From contig JAOSKU010000001.1 in NCBI GenBank assembly GCA_027493445.1, forward strand, positions 1,042,501 to 1,106,500: 64,000 nucleotides of DNA. Reading direction: 5' to 3'. This stretch comes from Thermoleophilia bacterium (lineage in GTDB: Bacteria > Actinomycetota > Thermoleophilia > RBG-16-64-13). Made by a program: the position numbers and the translations under genes. This document shows, piece after piece, positions 18,081 to 27,421 of this stretch (the first letter of the stretch is position 1; every line of letters begins with the position of its first letter). The notes beneath the pieces are model-generated. The model made no database searches. It was not told where the DNA came from and saw nothing but the letters and a program-made list of their open reading frames with translations.

Positions 18081-18810
18081 CCCAGTGCTAGACCTGATGA
18101 AAGGCCGCGTCGTGCACGGGGTACAGGGCGACCGAGAACACTACCGTCCCATCCAAAGCGTTCTGACGCGCAGCTCCGCACCACTGACCGTAGCTCGCGC
18201 TCTGAAAAGGGAGACCGACTGCAGAGCGTTCTACGTCGCCGACCTGGACGCCATTCAGGGCGACGGCCATCATGAGAAGGCCATCCGCACCCTGGCGGAC
18301 CGGCTTGGAGTCGAGCTCTGGGTAGACGCGGCCATCGCCGATACGGTCTCCGCCGTCCGGTTGCTCGATGCGGGAGCCACCCGCGTGATAGTAGGCTCGG
18401 AAACCTTGCCGAGCTTGGAGGCTCTGCGGACGATACGAGACGCCCTTCTTCCGGGACAGATGCTCTTCAGCCTGGACGTCGGGCGCGAGGGCGTCCTCGG
18501 CCCGTGCCCTGCCTTGCGGGGCTTGCAGCCGATGGCGGCGCTCGATGTCCTCTCCCAAGAGGGTCTGTCGCAGGTGATCCTCCTGACACTCGACCAGGTA
18601 GGCACGGGGAGGGGACCGGACTGGTCGGTTCTGGAATCCGCCCGTGCCACGTTCCCCCAGCTCTCACTTATAGCGGGAGGCGGGGTGCGGAACCCGGACG
18701 ACCTGTGGAAGCTGGCGAAGCTGGGCGTGGACGGGGCCTTGGTCGCCACCTCCCTCCACCGAGGGTGGATCACCGGAGCGGACCTGCACGATGTCCGGCG
18801 CAGCCGGTAG
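18070..18810 (+). CDS. HisA/HisF-related TIM-barrel protein of C1 clusters
   Basis: The 246-residue protein starts MDIIPVLDLMKGRVVHGVQGDR and resembles HisA, with FYVADLDAIQGD, a mid-barrel VIVGSETL and LIAGGGVRNPDDL. HisA-like paralogues of this kind are recurrent members of H4MPT gene clusters in methanogens and methylotrophs, with a proposed role in cofactor synthesis rather than histidine synthesis. No other his gene is nearby. The ATG at 18070 has AAGGAGAGG just upstream. Confidence 0.8.
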   Translation: MDIIPVLDLMKGRVVHGVQGDREHYRPIQSVLTRSSAPLTVARALKRETDCRAFYVADLDAIQGDGHHEKAIRTLADRLGVELWVDAAIADTVSAVRLLDAGATRVIVGSETLPSLEALRTIRDALLPGQMLFSLDVGREGVLGPCPALRGLQPMAALDVLSQEGLSQVILLTLDQVGTGRGPDWSVLESARATFPQLSLIAGGGVRNPDDLWKLAKLGVDGALVATSLHRGWITGADLHDVRRSR

Positions 18811-18814
18811 CAGA

Positions 18815-19702
18815 TCACCATCGTGCAACCAGATCCGGGACGGACTCGAGCATCCCTCCCTCCGTCAGGAAGGCAAAGAGCGACGCGGCCACCAGATCCG
18901 CGGTGGTACCCGGATTGAGCACGTGGGATTCGTCCCGGAGATCGCAGTCGAGCCGAGCCAGCTCGTCGCGCCCTCCCTTGCTGAGACACCCTCCCGCAGC
19001 AAGCACCTCCGCCGCACGCCGGGAGACCTCTTCGGCGGCCGCTTGGCCCTTCTTCCGCGCAATGAGCGTGTCCGGTACTTCTGCCAACACGGTCAGGAAG
19101 GTCTGCACAACGGAGTCCGACAGGGTACAACCCTCCGCCCAGCTCTGCCTGAGGGTCCCGTATCCCAATCCCAGCGAGATCTCGAAGTCCGTGACGTACT
19201 CCCGAGCCACAGAGTCGCGGCCGCGAGCCAGATCCATCGCCTGACGCAGTGTCACGTCCACGTCCCTGACGTGCACGCCGTGCCGTTCCACCTGTCCCAG
19301 TCCGGACGGGGCGGAGAGGCGAATGGCCTCGTACGTCTTCCGGGCATCCTCCACCGTGAGCCCGTTCAGCACATGAGCTACCGCGGCCCGAAGCCCTTCG
19401 GGCCCTCCCTGGCCGGCGGCCTTGGCCAGGGGGCCGAGAAGCAGGATCACGCCCAGGTTGGTGTTCGTACGGACGAATCGCCGAGTATCCCGCACAGCCC
19501 GCAAGATGGTCTCCCCGACCGCCGCGCGCGCCGCATCCTGGAAGGCCGGGCCGACGGCCACCGCGCTGGCCAAGAAGTCCTCGAACCGGGCGTCGCGAAA
19601 GTTCGCGCGCCGCGTCACATTGCCCGGCTTCTCGGCATTCACCTCGAACACGCAGGCCAGCTGGGCGGCCCAGGCGATCTCGATCCCCCCTCGCGGATTC
19701 AA
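18815..19702 (-). CDS. CitG-like triphosphoribosyl-dephospho-CoA synthase family protein
   Basis: The 295-residue protein matches the CitG/MdcB family (CVFEVNAEKPGNVTRRANF, NTNLGVILLLGPLAKA, GGMLESVPDLVA). In methylotroph H4MPT clusters a member of this family is a standard component, presumably attaching or making a ribosyl-type group of the cofactor; this role is inferred. The TTG at 19702 overlaps the stop of the RimK-like gene as TTGA, which explains the absence of an ATG in a suitable place. It converges with the HisA-like gene. Confidence 0.78.
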   Translation of the reverse strand: MNPRGGIEIAWAAQLACVFEVNAEKPGNVTRRANFRDARFEDFLASAVAVGPAFQDAARAAVGETILRAVRDTRRFVRTNTNLGVILLLGPLAKAAGQGGPEGLRAAVAHVLNGLTVEDARKTYEAIRLSAPSGLGQVERHGVHVRDVDVTLRQAMDLARGRDSVAREYVTDFEISLGLGYGTLRQSWAEGCTLSDSVVQTFLTVLAEVPDTLIARKKGQAAAEEVSRRAAEVLAAGGCLSKGGRDELARLDCDLRDESHVLNPGTTADLVAASLFAFLTEGGMLESVPDLVARW

Positions 19703-20571
19703 CCAGACCCCCCGAGCACGTGGTCCACCAGGTGCTGGGCCGCGTCGACCCCGGTAGCCGATCGCAGCGCACGCCATCCCGGGATGGTGTTCACTTCGAG
19801 AACGGCGTATCCGCCCGCGTCGCAGGGCAAGATGTCGACCCCCGCGTGCTCGGCTCCCAGGACCTGTGCCGCCCGGACGCTCATTTCCCCGACCCGGTCG
19901 TCCACATCGTAGGGCTGGCCCTCCGCTCCCTGGGCGGCGTTCGTCTTCCAGTCCTTTCCCCGGCGCAGCATGGCCCCGACCACCTGTCCCCCGACCACGA
20001 AAACGCGGATGTCCTCGCAGCCATGAGGCACGAACTCCTGGAGGCAGTACACGTACCGTCCCAATTCGAGTGCCCGCAGAACGCGGTAGGCTGTGTCGGC
20101 GTCCGAGACGCGCACCATGCCTCTCCCCTCCGATCCGAAAAGGGGTTTCACGACCACGTCACCCCCCAGCTCGTGGAAAGCGGCCAGGGCATCATCCCAA
20201 CACTCGGTGACGACCGTCCGAGGCGTCGGCAACCCTGCGTCCTCCAGAAGCGTAGCCGTGTAATACTTGTCCACGCCGCGCTCTATGGCCGCCGCCGAGT
20301 TGACCACCCTTACCCCCAGGTGCTCCAGGCGATGCAGTGCGTCCACGCGGAAGATGATCTGCTCGAGAGAACCCCCGGGAATGGCCCGGACGAAGAGGGT
20401 ATCGTACGCCTCCAGAGTCACCGCGCGGACAGTGAGCCGAGGGTGGGCCGCCACTCGGGCCGTCAGCTGAGTGACCGGAAAGCACTCAGCTGTGATCCCC
20501 CGGCGGGCCAGCGCGGCCAGAAGGGTCTGCGTGTGCCAACCCTGCCGCTGTCCAAGAATCCCGACTCTCAA
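19699..20571 (-). CDS. RimK-family ATP-grasp glutamate ligase (MptN-like)
   Basis: The 290-residue protein has a RimK-type ATP-grasp core: DKYYTATLLEDAGLPTPRT, DVVVKPLFGSEGRGMVRV, LQEFVPHGCEDIRVFV and a C-terminal VLEVNTIPGWRAL metal-binding segment. Family members add glutamate to cofactors. In methanogens MptN adds glutamate to H4MPT and CofF acts on F420, so an H4MPT side-chain role is likely here given the neighbours. It overlaps mch by ATGA and the CitG-like gene by TTGA, indicating a tightly coupled operon. Confidence 0.78.
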   Translation of the reverse strand: MRVGILGQRQGWHTQTLLAALARRGITAECFPVTQLTARVAAHPRLTVRAVTLEAYDTLFVRAIPGGSLEQIIFRVDALHRLEHLGVRVVNSAAAIERGVDKYYTATLLEDAGLPTPRTVVTECWDDALAAFHELGGDVVVKPLFGSEGRGMVRVSDADTAYRVLRALELGRYVYCLQEFVPHGCEDIRVFVVGGQVVGAMLRRGKDWKTNAAQGAEGQPYDVDDRVGEMSVRAAQVLGAEHAGVDILPCDAGGYAVLEVNTIPGWRALRSATGVDAAQHLVDHVLGGSG

Positions 20572-21533
20572 CCCAGCAGCACCTTTTCCAACATGGCGGC
20601 GTCGACGCGGCCCGTCCGAAAAGTCCGACCGCTGGTCCCATTGGTGATGGATAGTTCAGCCGGGCTGAATAGGAGCGGATCGATCTGGTAGAAGTCTCCT
20701 CCGTACCGCTCGAAAAGCTCGGCGAAGGGAACACCGTAGTCGCGCGATGCCATCGACGGCAGGGCTTCGATGACTCCTGCAACAAGGGCATCGTCTGTGC
20801 GCACCGTGTACCAGGCGCGCCCGCCATAGAAGACAGCGTCGTTGGTGCGGCCTATGGCCTTCACGTCGTCGCCCGCCACAGGAGCCAGCGGAGAGGAGCC
20901 AAAACCCGAGACCACGGTACCGATGTCGAAACCGACCTCGTGCATCTTGTGCAACCCGGTTTCCACAATTCGCGCGGCGATCTGGACCGAACCGACCAGG
21001 CTCGCCGTCGGGGCCACCAGAACATGAAGGCGGTCCGGGGAGACCCGGCACTTCTCGGCGATCCAGCCGGCCGCCTCCTCAGAGGGAAGCTCGCGGGACT
21101 CCAGTGCTATCACCGCCACCGCTGCCGGGTCCCGGTAATCGACGATCTCGAAGATCGGGTCGCCCCGATAGAGGGCCCGCGCCGGACCCGAGCCCATAGC
21201 CGAATACGGTCGTGACGTTGCGCTCCCCGGGAAGTTCACCGCCCACCCGGCGTACTGAGCCGCCATGCAGGCCAGCACCGGCTGGTGCACATTGACCTCG
21301 ACGCCGGGCAGTGTCAGCCCGCCAAGGTCCAGCACGCGAAACTGAACCACCCCAAGGCCGCCCATGCAGCACTCGGAGAATAGGCGGCCGGCTTCGAGGG
21401 ACCCGGGAACTTCCACGCCGGCATCCACGATCCGGGCACCGTTGGGCAGACGCGAGACCACCAACCCCAGCCGCTCCGCCTCGCCGACCATCCGCTCCAC
21501 GATCCCAGCTGCTATTTCATTGAGGCTGATCAC
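20568..21533 (-). CDS. mch: methenyl-H4MPT cyclohydrolase Mch
   Basis: The 321-residue protein is a clear Mch homologue (FSECCMGGLGVVQF, VHQPVLACMAAQYAGWAV, MGSGPARAL, GFGSSPLAPVAGDDVKAIGRTNDA). It interconverts methenyl-H4MPT and formyl-H4MPT in the cytosol. Its start overlaps the fhcC stop by 17 bases and its stop overlaps the RimK-like gene. Confidence 0.93.
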   Translation of the reverse strand: MISLNEIAAGIVERMVGEAERLGLVVSRLPNGARIVDAGVEVPGSLEAGRLFSECCMGGLGVVQFRVLDLGGLTLPGVEVNVHQPVLACMAAQYAGWAVNFPGSATSRPYSAMGSGPARALYRGDPIFEIVDYRDPAAVAVIALESRELPSEEAAGWIAEKCRVSPDRLHVLVAPTASLVGSVQIAARIVETGLHKMHEVGFDIGTVVSGFGSSPLAPVAGDDVKAIGRTNDAVFYGGRAWYTVRTDDALVAGVIEALPSMASRDYGVPFAELFERYGGDFYQIDPLLFSPAELSITNGTSGRTFRTGRVDAAMLEKVLLG

Positions 21534-22373
21534 GGACGAGAATCTCTCCCCTCCCCACTTCGTTCATGTCGCCAACGTAGCGCCGAAAATCGCTGCCCGC
21601 GAGATTCGACTCGCCCCAAAGACCCCATTCAGTCAGGCGGCGCGAATAGAACCGCAGGAAGACCGGCTGAAAGCGACAGGCGTAGCGGAAGGTCGGCAGC
21701 AGTTCCGGGGCGTCGCCAAGGGCCACGATCGTGCCGCGTTTCATCCCCGCCCCAGGGCGGCCACCCAGACGACCGAAAACCAGGATGGAACCGGCGATCA
21801 TGTGGGCGCCGGCGAACTCCCCCGTGTCTCCTAGGACCACGATCAGCCCGCGGCGCATTCGGGCGCCGACCTCCCGGCCGACGTTTCCCCGGACGATGAT
21901 CGTCCCCCCGTGACTCCCTTGGTCTCACCTGAGTACGCCGCGCCCACGAAGTGCCCGGCGTTGCCCTCCACGACGATGCGACCGCCCTTCATGTGGGCCC
22001 CGGCCCAGTCCCCTGCGTGGCCCTTTACCGTGATCTCACCTCCAGACATGTAGGCCCCCAAGTGCGGTCCCACGTCGCCATCCACCGTGATTCGGCCCAT
22101 GGACATGCCGTATCCGATCTTCTTCACGTGTCGCAGATCGCCGGCCACCGTGATGTTGTCGGCTCCCGCCCCATCCACATCGAACAGATCGCCCAGGGTC
22201 ACCTGGCGGCGGCCGTAGAAGGCGGGAAGAGTCGCGATGTCAGCTGGGCCACGGCCCACGAAGCGGTCCGGGCAGATGCTGTCCGCTTCCACCGGGATCG
22301 AGCTCGATTCCTTCCGGTAAAGTGTCACACCGCCTCGGTCCATCATCAGCGCCGCACATGATAAGCACCCCAC
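21517..22373 (-). CDS. fhcC: formylmethanofuran dehydrogenase subunit C (FhcC), apparent frameshift
   Basis: The protein has the repetitive GXGXG beta-helix of FwdC/FhcC (DNITVAGDLRHVKKIGYGMSMG, ITVDGDVGPHLGAYM, VVEGNAGHFVGA). The frame breaks after KGVTGG and resumes as TIIVRGNVGREVGARMRRG in another frame. The C run at 21904-21909 would need seven bases for continuity. It ends with a conserved tail (LPTFRYACRFQPVFLRFY). The GTG at 22373 has a strong AAGGAGG eight bases upstream. Subunit C interacts with formyltransferase FhcD, encoded just upstream. Confidence 0.88.
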
Positions 22374-22421
22374 GAATGGTGCCTCCTTCCAAGAGATCCT
22401 GTGAGACGAGTTCCGCCCGCC

Positions 22422-23309
22422 TCACGCGTGAACGAGCTCACGCAGATGAAATCGGTACCGCCCCAATGTGCCGCCGTAGTTCCCCGCCGAAATACGCACC
22501 ACTCCCGGAAGGCAAGCCTCCCTGATACCGATGCGCATGGCCTCGCGAACCGCCTCCTCCTCCAGCCCGTCGATGACGATCTCCTGGACGGCCTCGACCC
22601 CTTCGGGGAGGGCGGTCTTGACCAGGGGTCGGATGGTGGGACAGTAGGGCGTATTGCTGGAAACATGCTGGCCCTTGTACCTAGACGAGACCTTGCTGCC
22701 GCTTCGCACGATCCCCCCGGGAAACGGCATGATCACGCCCGGAACAGCCCGCATGGCCGCCACGGCCGCCTCGGCGGCCCCCAGAGCGGCCTCGAGGCTT
22801 TCACCCAGGATGAAGAAGTTGCCACCGCCGACGGCCTTGCCCACGCCAAAGCTCTCCTCGACGACGAACTCGCCGTCCATCACCGGCACCCGCCAGAGCC
22901 GTCGACCTTCCAGCCACTTGCTGCTCTGAAAGCCGTCCCCGAAGTACCGCAGCTTGCCGCCCACTTTGACCCTCTCGCCGGTGGCCAACCCGTTGTAGCA
23001 GGCCGATGTTGGCGACGTCATCACCCCCTGTCCTACCCGTTGCAGCAATTGGACTTCCATACTTTGACGGGAAGTGGTGAAGAAGAGGGCAGCCACGCCG
23101 GGGCGACCGTCGGGCGTCTGCTCGTCCGCCGGAAGGTCGTTGGTCCCCGCTTCGCATCCGCACCCAATGATCGAGGTGGCGAAACCAGTCGCAGCCTGAG
23201 CCGCGGTCAAGGCCCAGTGCGGGGTGCAGGCCGTGACGACCACACGTGCCCCCCACATCTCGAACGCTTCGGCGAACGTGTCTTCGATCTCCACACCGTT
23301 GATGCGCAT
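22422..23309 (-). CDS. fhcD: formylmethanofuran:H4MPT formyltransferase (Ftr/FhcD)
   Basis: The 295-residue protein matches Ftr/FhcD throughout (MRINGVEIEDTFAEAFEMW, ATSIIGCGCEAG, GGGNFFILGES, PGVIMPFPGGIVRSGSK). It transfers the formyl group between methanofuran and H4MPT. In methylotrophs FhcD is a subunit of the Fhc complex. The position directly before fhcC fits this. Confidence 0.94.
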   Translation of the reverse strand: MRINGVEIEDTFAEAFEMWGARVVVTACTPHWALTAAQAATGFATSIIGCGCEAGTNDLPADEQTPDGRPGVAALFFTTSRQSMEVQLLQRVGQGVMTSPTSACYNGLATGERVKVGGKLRYFGDGFQSSKWLEGRRLWRVPVMDGEFVVEESFGVGKAVGGGNFFILGESLEAALGAAEAAVAAMRAVPGVIMPFPGGIVRSGSKVSSRYKGQHVSSNTPYCPTIRPLVKTALPEGVEAVQEIVIDGLEEEAVREAMRIGIREACLPGVVRISAGNYGGTLGRYRFHLRELVHA

Positions 23310-23315
23310 GGAAAG

Positions 23316-24455
23316 CTAGCTCCTCTCCCAGAATGGCGCCGGCTGGACCTCGGCCGCCGCGTACCTCCGTACCAGTTCTGCGGCCTCGCCAACATAGATA
23401 TGATCCAGCACGGACCCATGCGCCCCGCGCAGCCCCATGGTCTCCACCAGGCCTTCCAAGGGACCCCCGACCAATCCCTGGCCGATGAGGGCGGCCCCCT
23501 GGGCCGCCTCTTTGGAGACGGGGGCGTAGCCTTCTACCCTTCGTACGGGGGCAAAGGGAATCAGACGCCGCGTGACCTCCTGCACGATCCTTGGCACGCG
23601 GCTGAGGCGCCCGGAGAGCAGGATCTCTCGGGGGGCGGCGAGCACCGTCATCTCGGCTGCCACGCGCTTGACTACGTCCTCCAGGAACGCCTCCCAAGCC
23701 ACGGCGGCGCGGTAGTCGGTGGGGACGGAGAGCACCAGCTCTTCTGGGGAGCGGTCGGGGGTGCCGGCGACCCAGGCCATGCCCCCGGTGGCGAGGTCGT
23801 CTTTGGGGAAACTCCGCAGGAGGTATGCCAACTCCCCGTCCATGGCGCCGTGAGCGCGATATCCCATGGCGCCGGACGTACCGCCCGAACCGTCCACGAT
23901 CTTGCCGCCCTCCACAGCTGTGACAGCCGTGAACGCGCCGCCCATTTCCAAATAGACAAACGAGGCCTCATCGTAGGCCGATCCAAAACGGCGGGACTGG
24001 TCCCACACCCCCAGAGCGGTTGCGCACAGTTTATCCGCTGTACCCATGTCGATGCGGTTGACCTTGCGGTGATCCGGCACAGTGGGCAGGTGAATCACCC
24101 CCGGAGCGAAGCACAGCGGCAGCCCACTCCCCTTCAAAGCCAGCAGGATCCCCCGCATCCCCTCTACGATGGTGCCCCTCGGCCCGTCCTGGGCATCGCC
24201 CAGCAATAGAAGATCGATCTCGCGGGGGCTCAGGTCCTCGATGCCCACCCACGGCAACCCATATCCAGACGGACCGACGATGATGTCCACAGGCCCAGCC
24301 GATCGCAGCAGCTCGACCAATTTCTCCGGCTCGGCTCCCACTTGCGACGTGGAGAAAGTCCTATCCAGGAAAAGACGCTCTCCGTCCCGGCCACACACGT
24401 CGAAGCTCACCGTTCCAGGGTCTATGCCGATCGCCCGCGCCACCGATTCACTCAT
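23316..24455 (-). CDS. DUF1464-family ASKHA protein
   Basis: The roughly 379-residue protein has an ASKHA fold with phosphate-1-like RAIGIDPGTVSFDVCG, YLEMGGAFTAVTAV and adenosine-like AAQGAALIGQGLVGG motifs. It is most like the archaeal DUF1464 family. No function is known. Occurrence in an H4MPT/MFR cluster suggests a cofactor or C1 role. The ATG at 24455 overlaps the stop of the DHPS-like gene as ATGA, so the in-frame codon at 24488 is not used. Confidence 0.68.
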   Translation of the reverse strand: MSESVARAIGIDPGTVSFDVCGRDGERLFLDRTFSTSQVGAEPEKLVELLRSAGPVDIIVGPSGYGLPWVGIEDLSPREIDLLLLGDAQDGPRGTIVEGMRGILLALKGSGLPLCFAPGVIHLPTVPDHRKVNRIDMGTADKLCATALGVWDQSRRFGSAYDEASFVYLEMGGAFTAVTAVEGGKIVDGSGGTSGAMGYRAHGAMDGELAYLLRSFPKDDLATGGMAWVAGTPDRSPEELVLSVPTDYRAAVAWEAFLEDVVKRVAAEMTVLAAPREILLSGRLSRVPRIVQEVTRRLIPFAPVRRVEGYAPVSKEAAQGAALIGQGLVGGPLEGLVETMGLRGAHGSVLDHIYVGEAAELVRRYAAAEVQPAPFWERS

Positions 24456-25784
24456 CCCTGGCCCGAATCCCCGCTCAGGTACCCCCACCGCAGGTCCGAC
24501 TCCTGCGTGTACTTCTTACGCAGCTGCAAGGCGAGAGCGGCCCGCTCCAGCTCCCGCCCCAGGTAGAAGGCATGGCCGGGGTCGGTCACTTCGAGCCGAT
24601 CGAAAAGCTCGGACGGGTCGTTGCCCCGGATAAACGTGTCCCGGTTGAACACGTAGACCCACTCGCGATTCACGAAGATCCGGTAGTGCTTGTCGCGCAC
24701 CAGCCGCTGCATATCGAGCAGCTCCCCCTCGGTGTAGGTATCGAAAGGGGGATCCTTCAGTGCAATCAGTCTGTCGTCGATGGACTTGGGAAGCACGCGG
24801 TTCTTGTTGGCGTAGTACATCAGCTTGCGGGCCAGGTCGAGCTCCTGCACGGAACCTCGAGCCCAGCTGATCACTTCGGTGGTGAGGACGTAGTCGATCT
24901 CCAGCTCGGTCATCACTCCGGCCATCACGGCGTTGATTCCGGTGCTGTCCGCGTCGGTGAGCTCCGTGAGATTACCCAGCCCCATGAGGATCTCCGCCTC
25001 GGGATGACGCCGCCGTGTCTGATAGTAGCGCTGGAGGGACTCCGCAAAACCGAAGCTGAGCGGGTCCAGGATCGGATCGACTACGTAGGAGGCACCCATG
25101 GACGCAACCCGAGCCATGTTGCGCTCCAGCGACTCGAGGCCTTCGCCGAAATCGGGGATGACCACCACCTTGCACCGCAGACCCGGGACGATGTCCAGGT
25201 TCTGGGAGTTCACGCTCAGGAGCAGATCGACCCCGGCTTGGTCCGCCTCCTGAATGGTCTCGGGGTCGAAGGTGTCCACGCTTACCAAGAAACCTTGTCC
25301 CTTCAGACCCTGCACCACCTCGCCCACCCCCGGAAACCCCTCCATGGGGGACAGCCCAGATCGATGATGTCGGCTCCGCCGCTCCGGTAATACTCGGCCT
25401 CCGCGAGGATCTCTTCCCACGACATCCGATACGCTTCCACGATCTCGGCCACGATTCTCGTCCGGTATTCGCCGTACCCCTCCAGTATCCGCTCCTTGCC
25501 GAAGAAAGGCGGCAGATCTTTCTGGTCCTTGGGGCCGCGGACAACCGGAATCCCGAGCTTTCTCTCGATGGCGGATAGATCCCCCGGCACAAGCCGGGGA
25601 CCATGATCTGCCGGCAGCCTCGCGCATCCGTCAGCCGGCGAGCGATCCACTCCGCGCGCATCAGCGCTGCCACACCGAAGTCGAGCACTACAACCTCGTA
25701 GTCGAAGTCCAGCTCGAGCTTCCGCAGCGTTGATTGGAGGGCGTCTGCGGCCAGCCTACCGGTAATGAACAGGTACTCGGGCAT
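24452..25784 (-). CDS. dihydropteroate synthase-like protein, two apparent frameshifts
   Basis: The protein starts MPEYLFITGRLAADAL, has a middle part with GADIIDLGC (the pterin-site strand) and a C-terminal barrel (FLVSVDTFDPETIQEADQAG, LGNLTELTDADS). It matches the dihydropteroate synthase-related proteins of H4MPT-containing organisms, which would couple the pterin to the arylamine. It is split across three frames. Adding one base in the C run 25581-25585 and one in the G run 25346-25350 gives a continuous protein of about 444 residues. Immediately upstream are a MITE and an IS701-type element that separate it from the MptA-type gene. Confidence 0.78.
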
Positions 25785-25803
25785 TCGCGAATCCTCCGCG
25801 ATC

Positions 25804-25973
25804 CTAGCAGGCTGCTGAAGAGTGACGCTTCGCCACCAGGGCGCGCTGGGCGAGCGCGAGAGAAGGACGCAGGAAGCGGGCGTGGCAGCGCCACGTACGC
25901 GACCGAGGACATCCTATCGCGCCGGCCAGTGCGTTCTGGTGAGCCAAGGCTTCGATTTTCAGCAGCCTCCTAG
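25804..25973. mobile_element. 162-bp MITE (25808-25969) with IS5-type ends and CTAG duplication
   Basis: The element is bounded by CAGGCTGCTGAAGAG and, read inward from the right, GAGGCTGCTGAAAAT, nearly identical to the ends of the IS5-type element at 3528-4956. It is flanked by CTAG at 25804-25807 and 25970-25973. It encodes nothing. Its interior matches the dispersed repeat seen at 43.5, 58.0, 60.7 and 63.0 kb. It is best read as a non-autonomous element mobilised by the IS5-type transposase. Confidence 0.8.
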
Positions 25974-27421
25974 TAGTACTTTGTTAGACTATTGCAGGAC
26001 CCCCTCACCCCACGCCGAACATGGTCCGCGGATGGGATCATGTCGGGAAGGAGGGAAAGATGCAGGTGGCCCTGGAGACGGATGCGACCGCGGCCGACGC
26101 GCGTGAGCGTCTTATGGCCTTCGTCGCCGAGATGGTGGCGAGCTTCTCCCACGTGCGCCAAAGGGAGAACGCCCTCCTTTATGTGCGCGGTCTGGTCGAG
26201 CACGGGGGCGCAAGAGCCTCTGGCCCACGCTCTTTCGCTTGGGAGAAGACGCGGCCCGCTATGAGAGCCTGCAGCAGGTTTTGGCGGATTCCCCCTGGGA
26301 CCCGGATATGCTCGGGCCCGCCTGCGCCGAGCGAGTGGTGCCCGAGATCGAGGGGAGCGCCTGGGTCATCGACGACACCGGCATCCCGAAAGTCGGCTCG
26401 CACTCCCCCGGGGTGAAGCGCCAGTACTCGGGCACGCTGGGCAAGGTAGACAGCTGCCAGATCACGGTGAGCCTGCATGCGGCTGGTTCTCGGGGCACGG
26501 CTCCTTTGGGCTGGGCCCTTTACCTGCCGGAGGAGTGGTGTGGGGACGGGCCCCGGCGGGAGAAGGCCAAGATACCGGAGGGGGTCACCTTTAAGACCAA
26601 ACCGCAGCTCGCCACGGCCTTGGCAGCGCAGGCGGCGGATTGGGAGATCCCCCGGGCCCCCATCCTGGCCGACCAAGCCTACGGGGACGACACGGCTTTC
26701 CGTACGGGCTTGCACGATCTCAAGCTCACCTATCTGGTGGCCGTCTCGCCCCAGCTCGGGGTGTTCGAACCGGGGACCGGCTTTAAAGCTCCTGCGAAGA
26801 GCGCCCGACCCGGCCGGCCGGTCGTCCGCCACCGGCCCGACCGCAAGCCCGTCTCGGTGAGCGCGCTCGCCCGGGAGCTTAACCCTGGGGCCTGGCAGAC
26901 GCTCCCCTACCGGACGACCAAAGCGGGGGAGGAGGTGGTAAGCCGCTTCGCTTTTGTCCGGGTCTGGGCCGCGAACGCCGTAGAGCGCAGAGGAGAGGAG
27001 CCCCGCACCGAGTGGCTCATCATCGAGTGGCCCCAAGACACGGAGGCTCCCACCGACTACTGGCTCTCCAACCTGCCGGAAGACAGCGAGTCCGAGCATC
27101 TCGCCCGGCTCGCCCGCCTGCGCTGGACTATCGAACTCGACTACCGGCAGCTCAAAGGCGAGCTCGGTCTGGATCACTACGAGGGTCGAAGCTATCCGGG
27201 CTTCCATCATCACTGCGCTCTGGTGACCTGCGCCCATGCCTTCCTCACGCTCGAACGGCTCTCCCCAAAAGTCCGGCGGCCGGACTGACACTGCCCCAGG
27301 CGGTGCTGATCCTGCAGCCCGCCTTGCGGTGTTGGCACGGCCGCTGCCAGACCTGTAACCAGACCGTCGACCTCAACCAGCTGGTGCTGTTCCATCGGCT
27401 GGAGTAACAAAGTACTACTAG
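25970..27421 (+). mobile_element. IS701-family insertion sequence (element 25974-27417) with CTAG duplication
   Basis: The 1,444-bp element has perfect 13-base terminal inverted repeats TAGTACTTTGTTA and TAACAAAGTACTA and is flanked by CTAG at 25970-25973 and 27418-27421. The left CTAG is shared with the adjacent MITE, so two elements entered the same tetranucleotide. The right CTAG contains the TAG stop of the MptA-type gene, which the duplication preserved. Confidence 0.88.
26060..27407 (+). pseudogene. IS701-family DDE transposase with two apparent frameshifts
   Basis: The ATG at 26060 follows GGAGGGAAAG. The central frame has the family's VIDDTGIPKVGSHSPGV (first Asp), PILADQAYGDD (second Asp) and ELDYRQLKGELGLDHYEGR (Glu). 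The N-terminal part joins it after GLVEHGG if the G run at 26204-26208 has six bases. The C-terminal tail (SPAAGLTLPQAVLILQ through a CX2C pair and HRLE) joins it if the C run at 27263-27266 has five. The TAA stop lies in the right inverted repeat. Both breaks are single-base losses like those in the neighbouring host genes, so the transposase may be intact in the organism. Confidence 0.8.

Noticed and set aside
22401..24209. A 602-codon plus-strand open frame
   Set aside because: It lies antisense to fhcD and the DUF1464 gene, has no recognisable motif and reflects the high GC content, which keeps antisense frames open.
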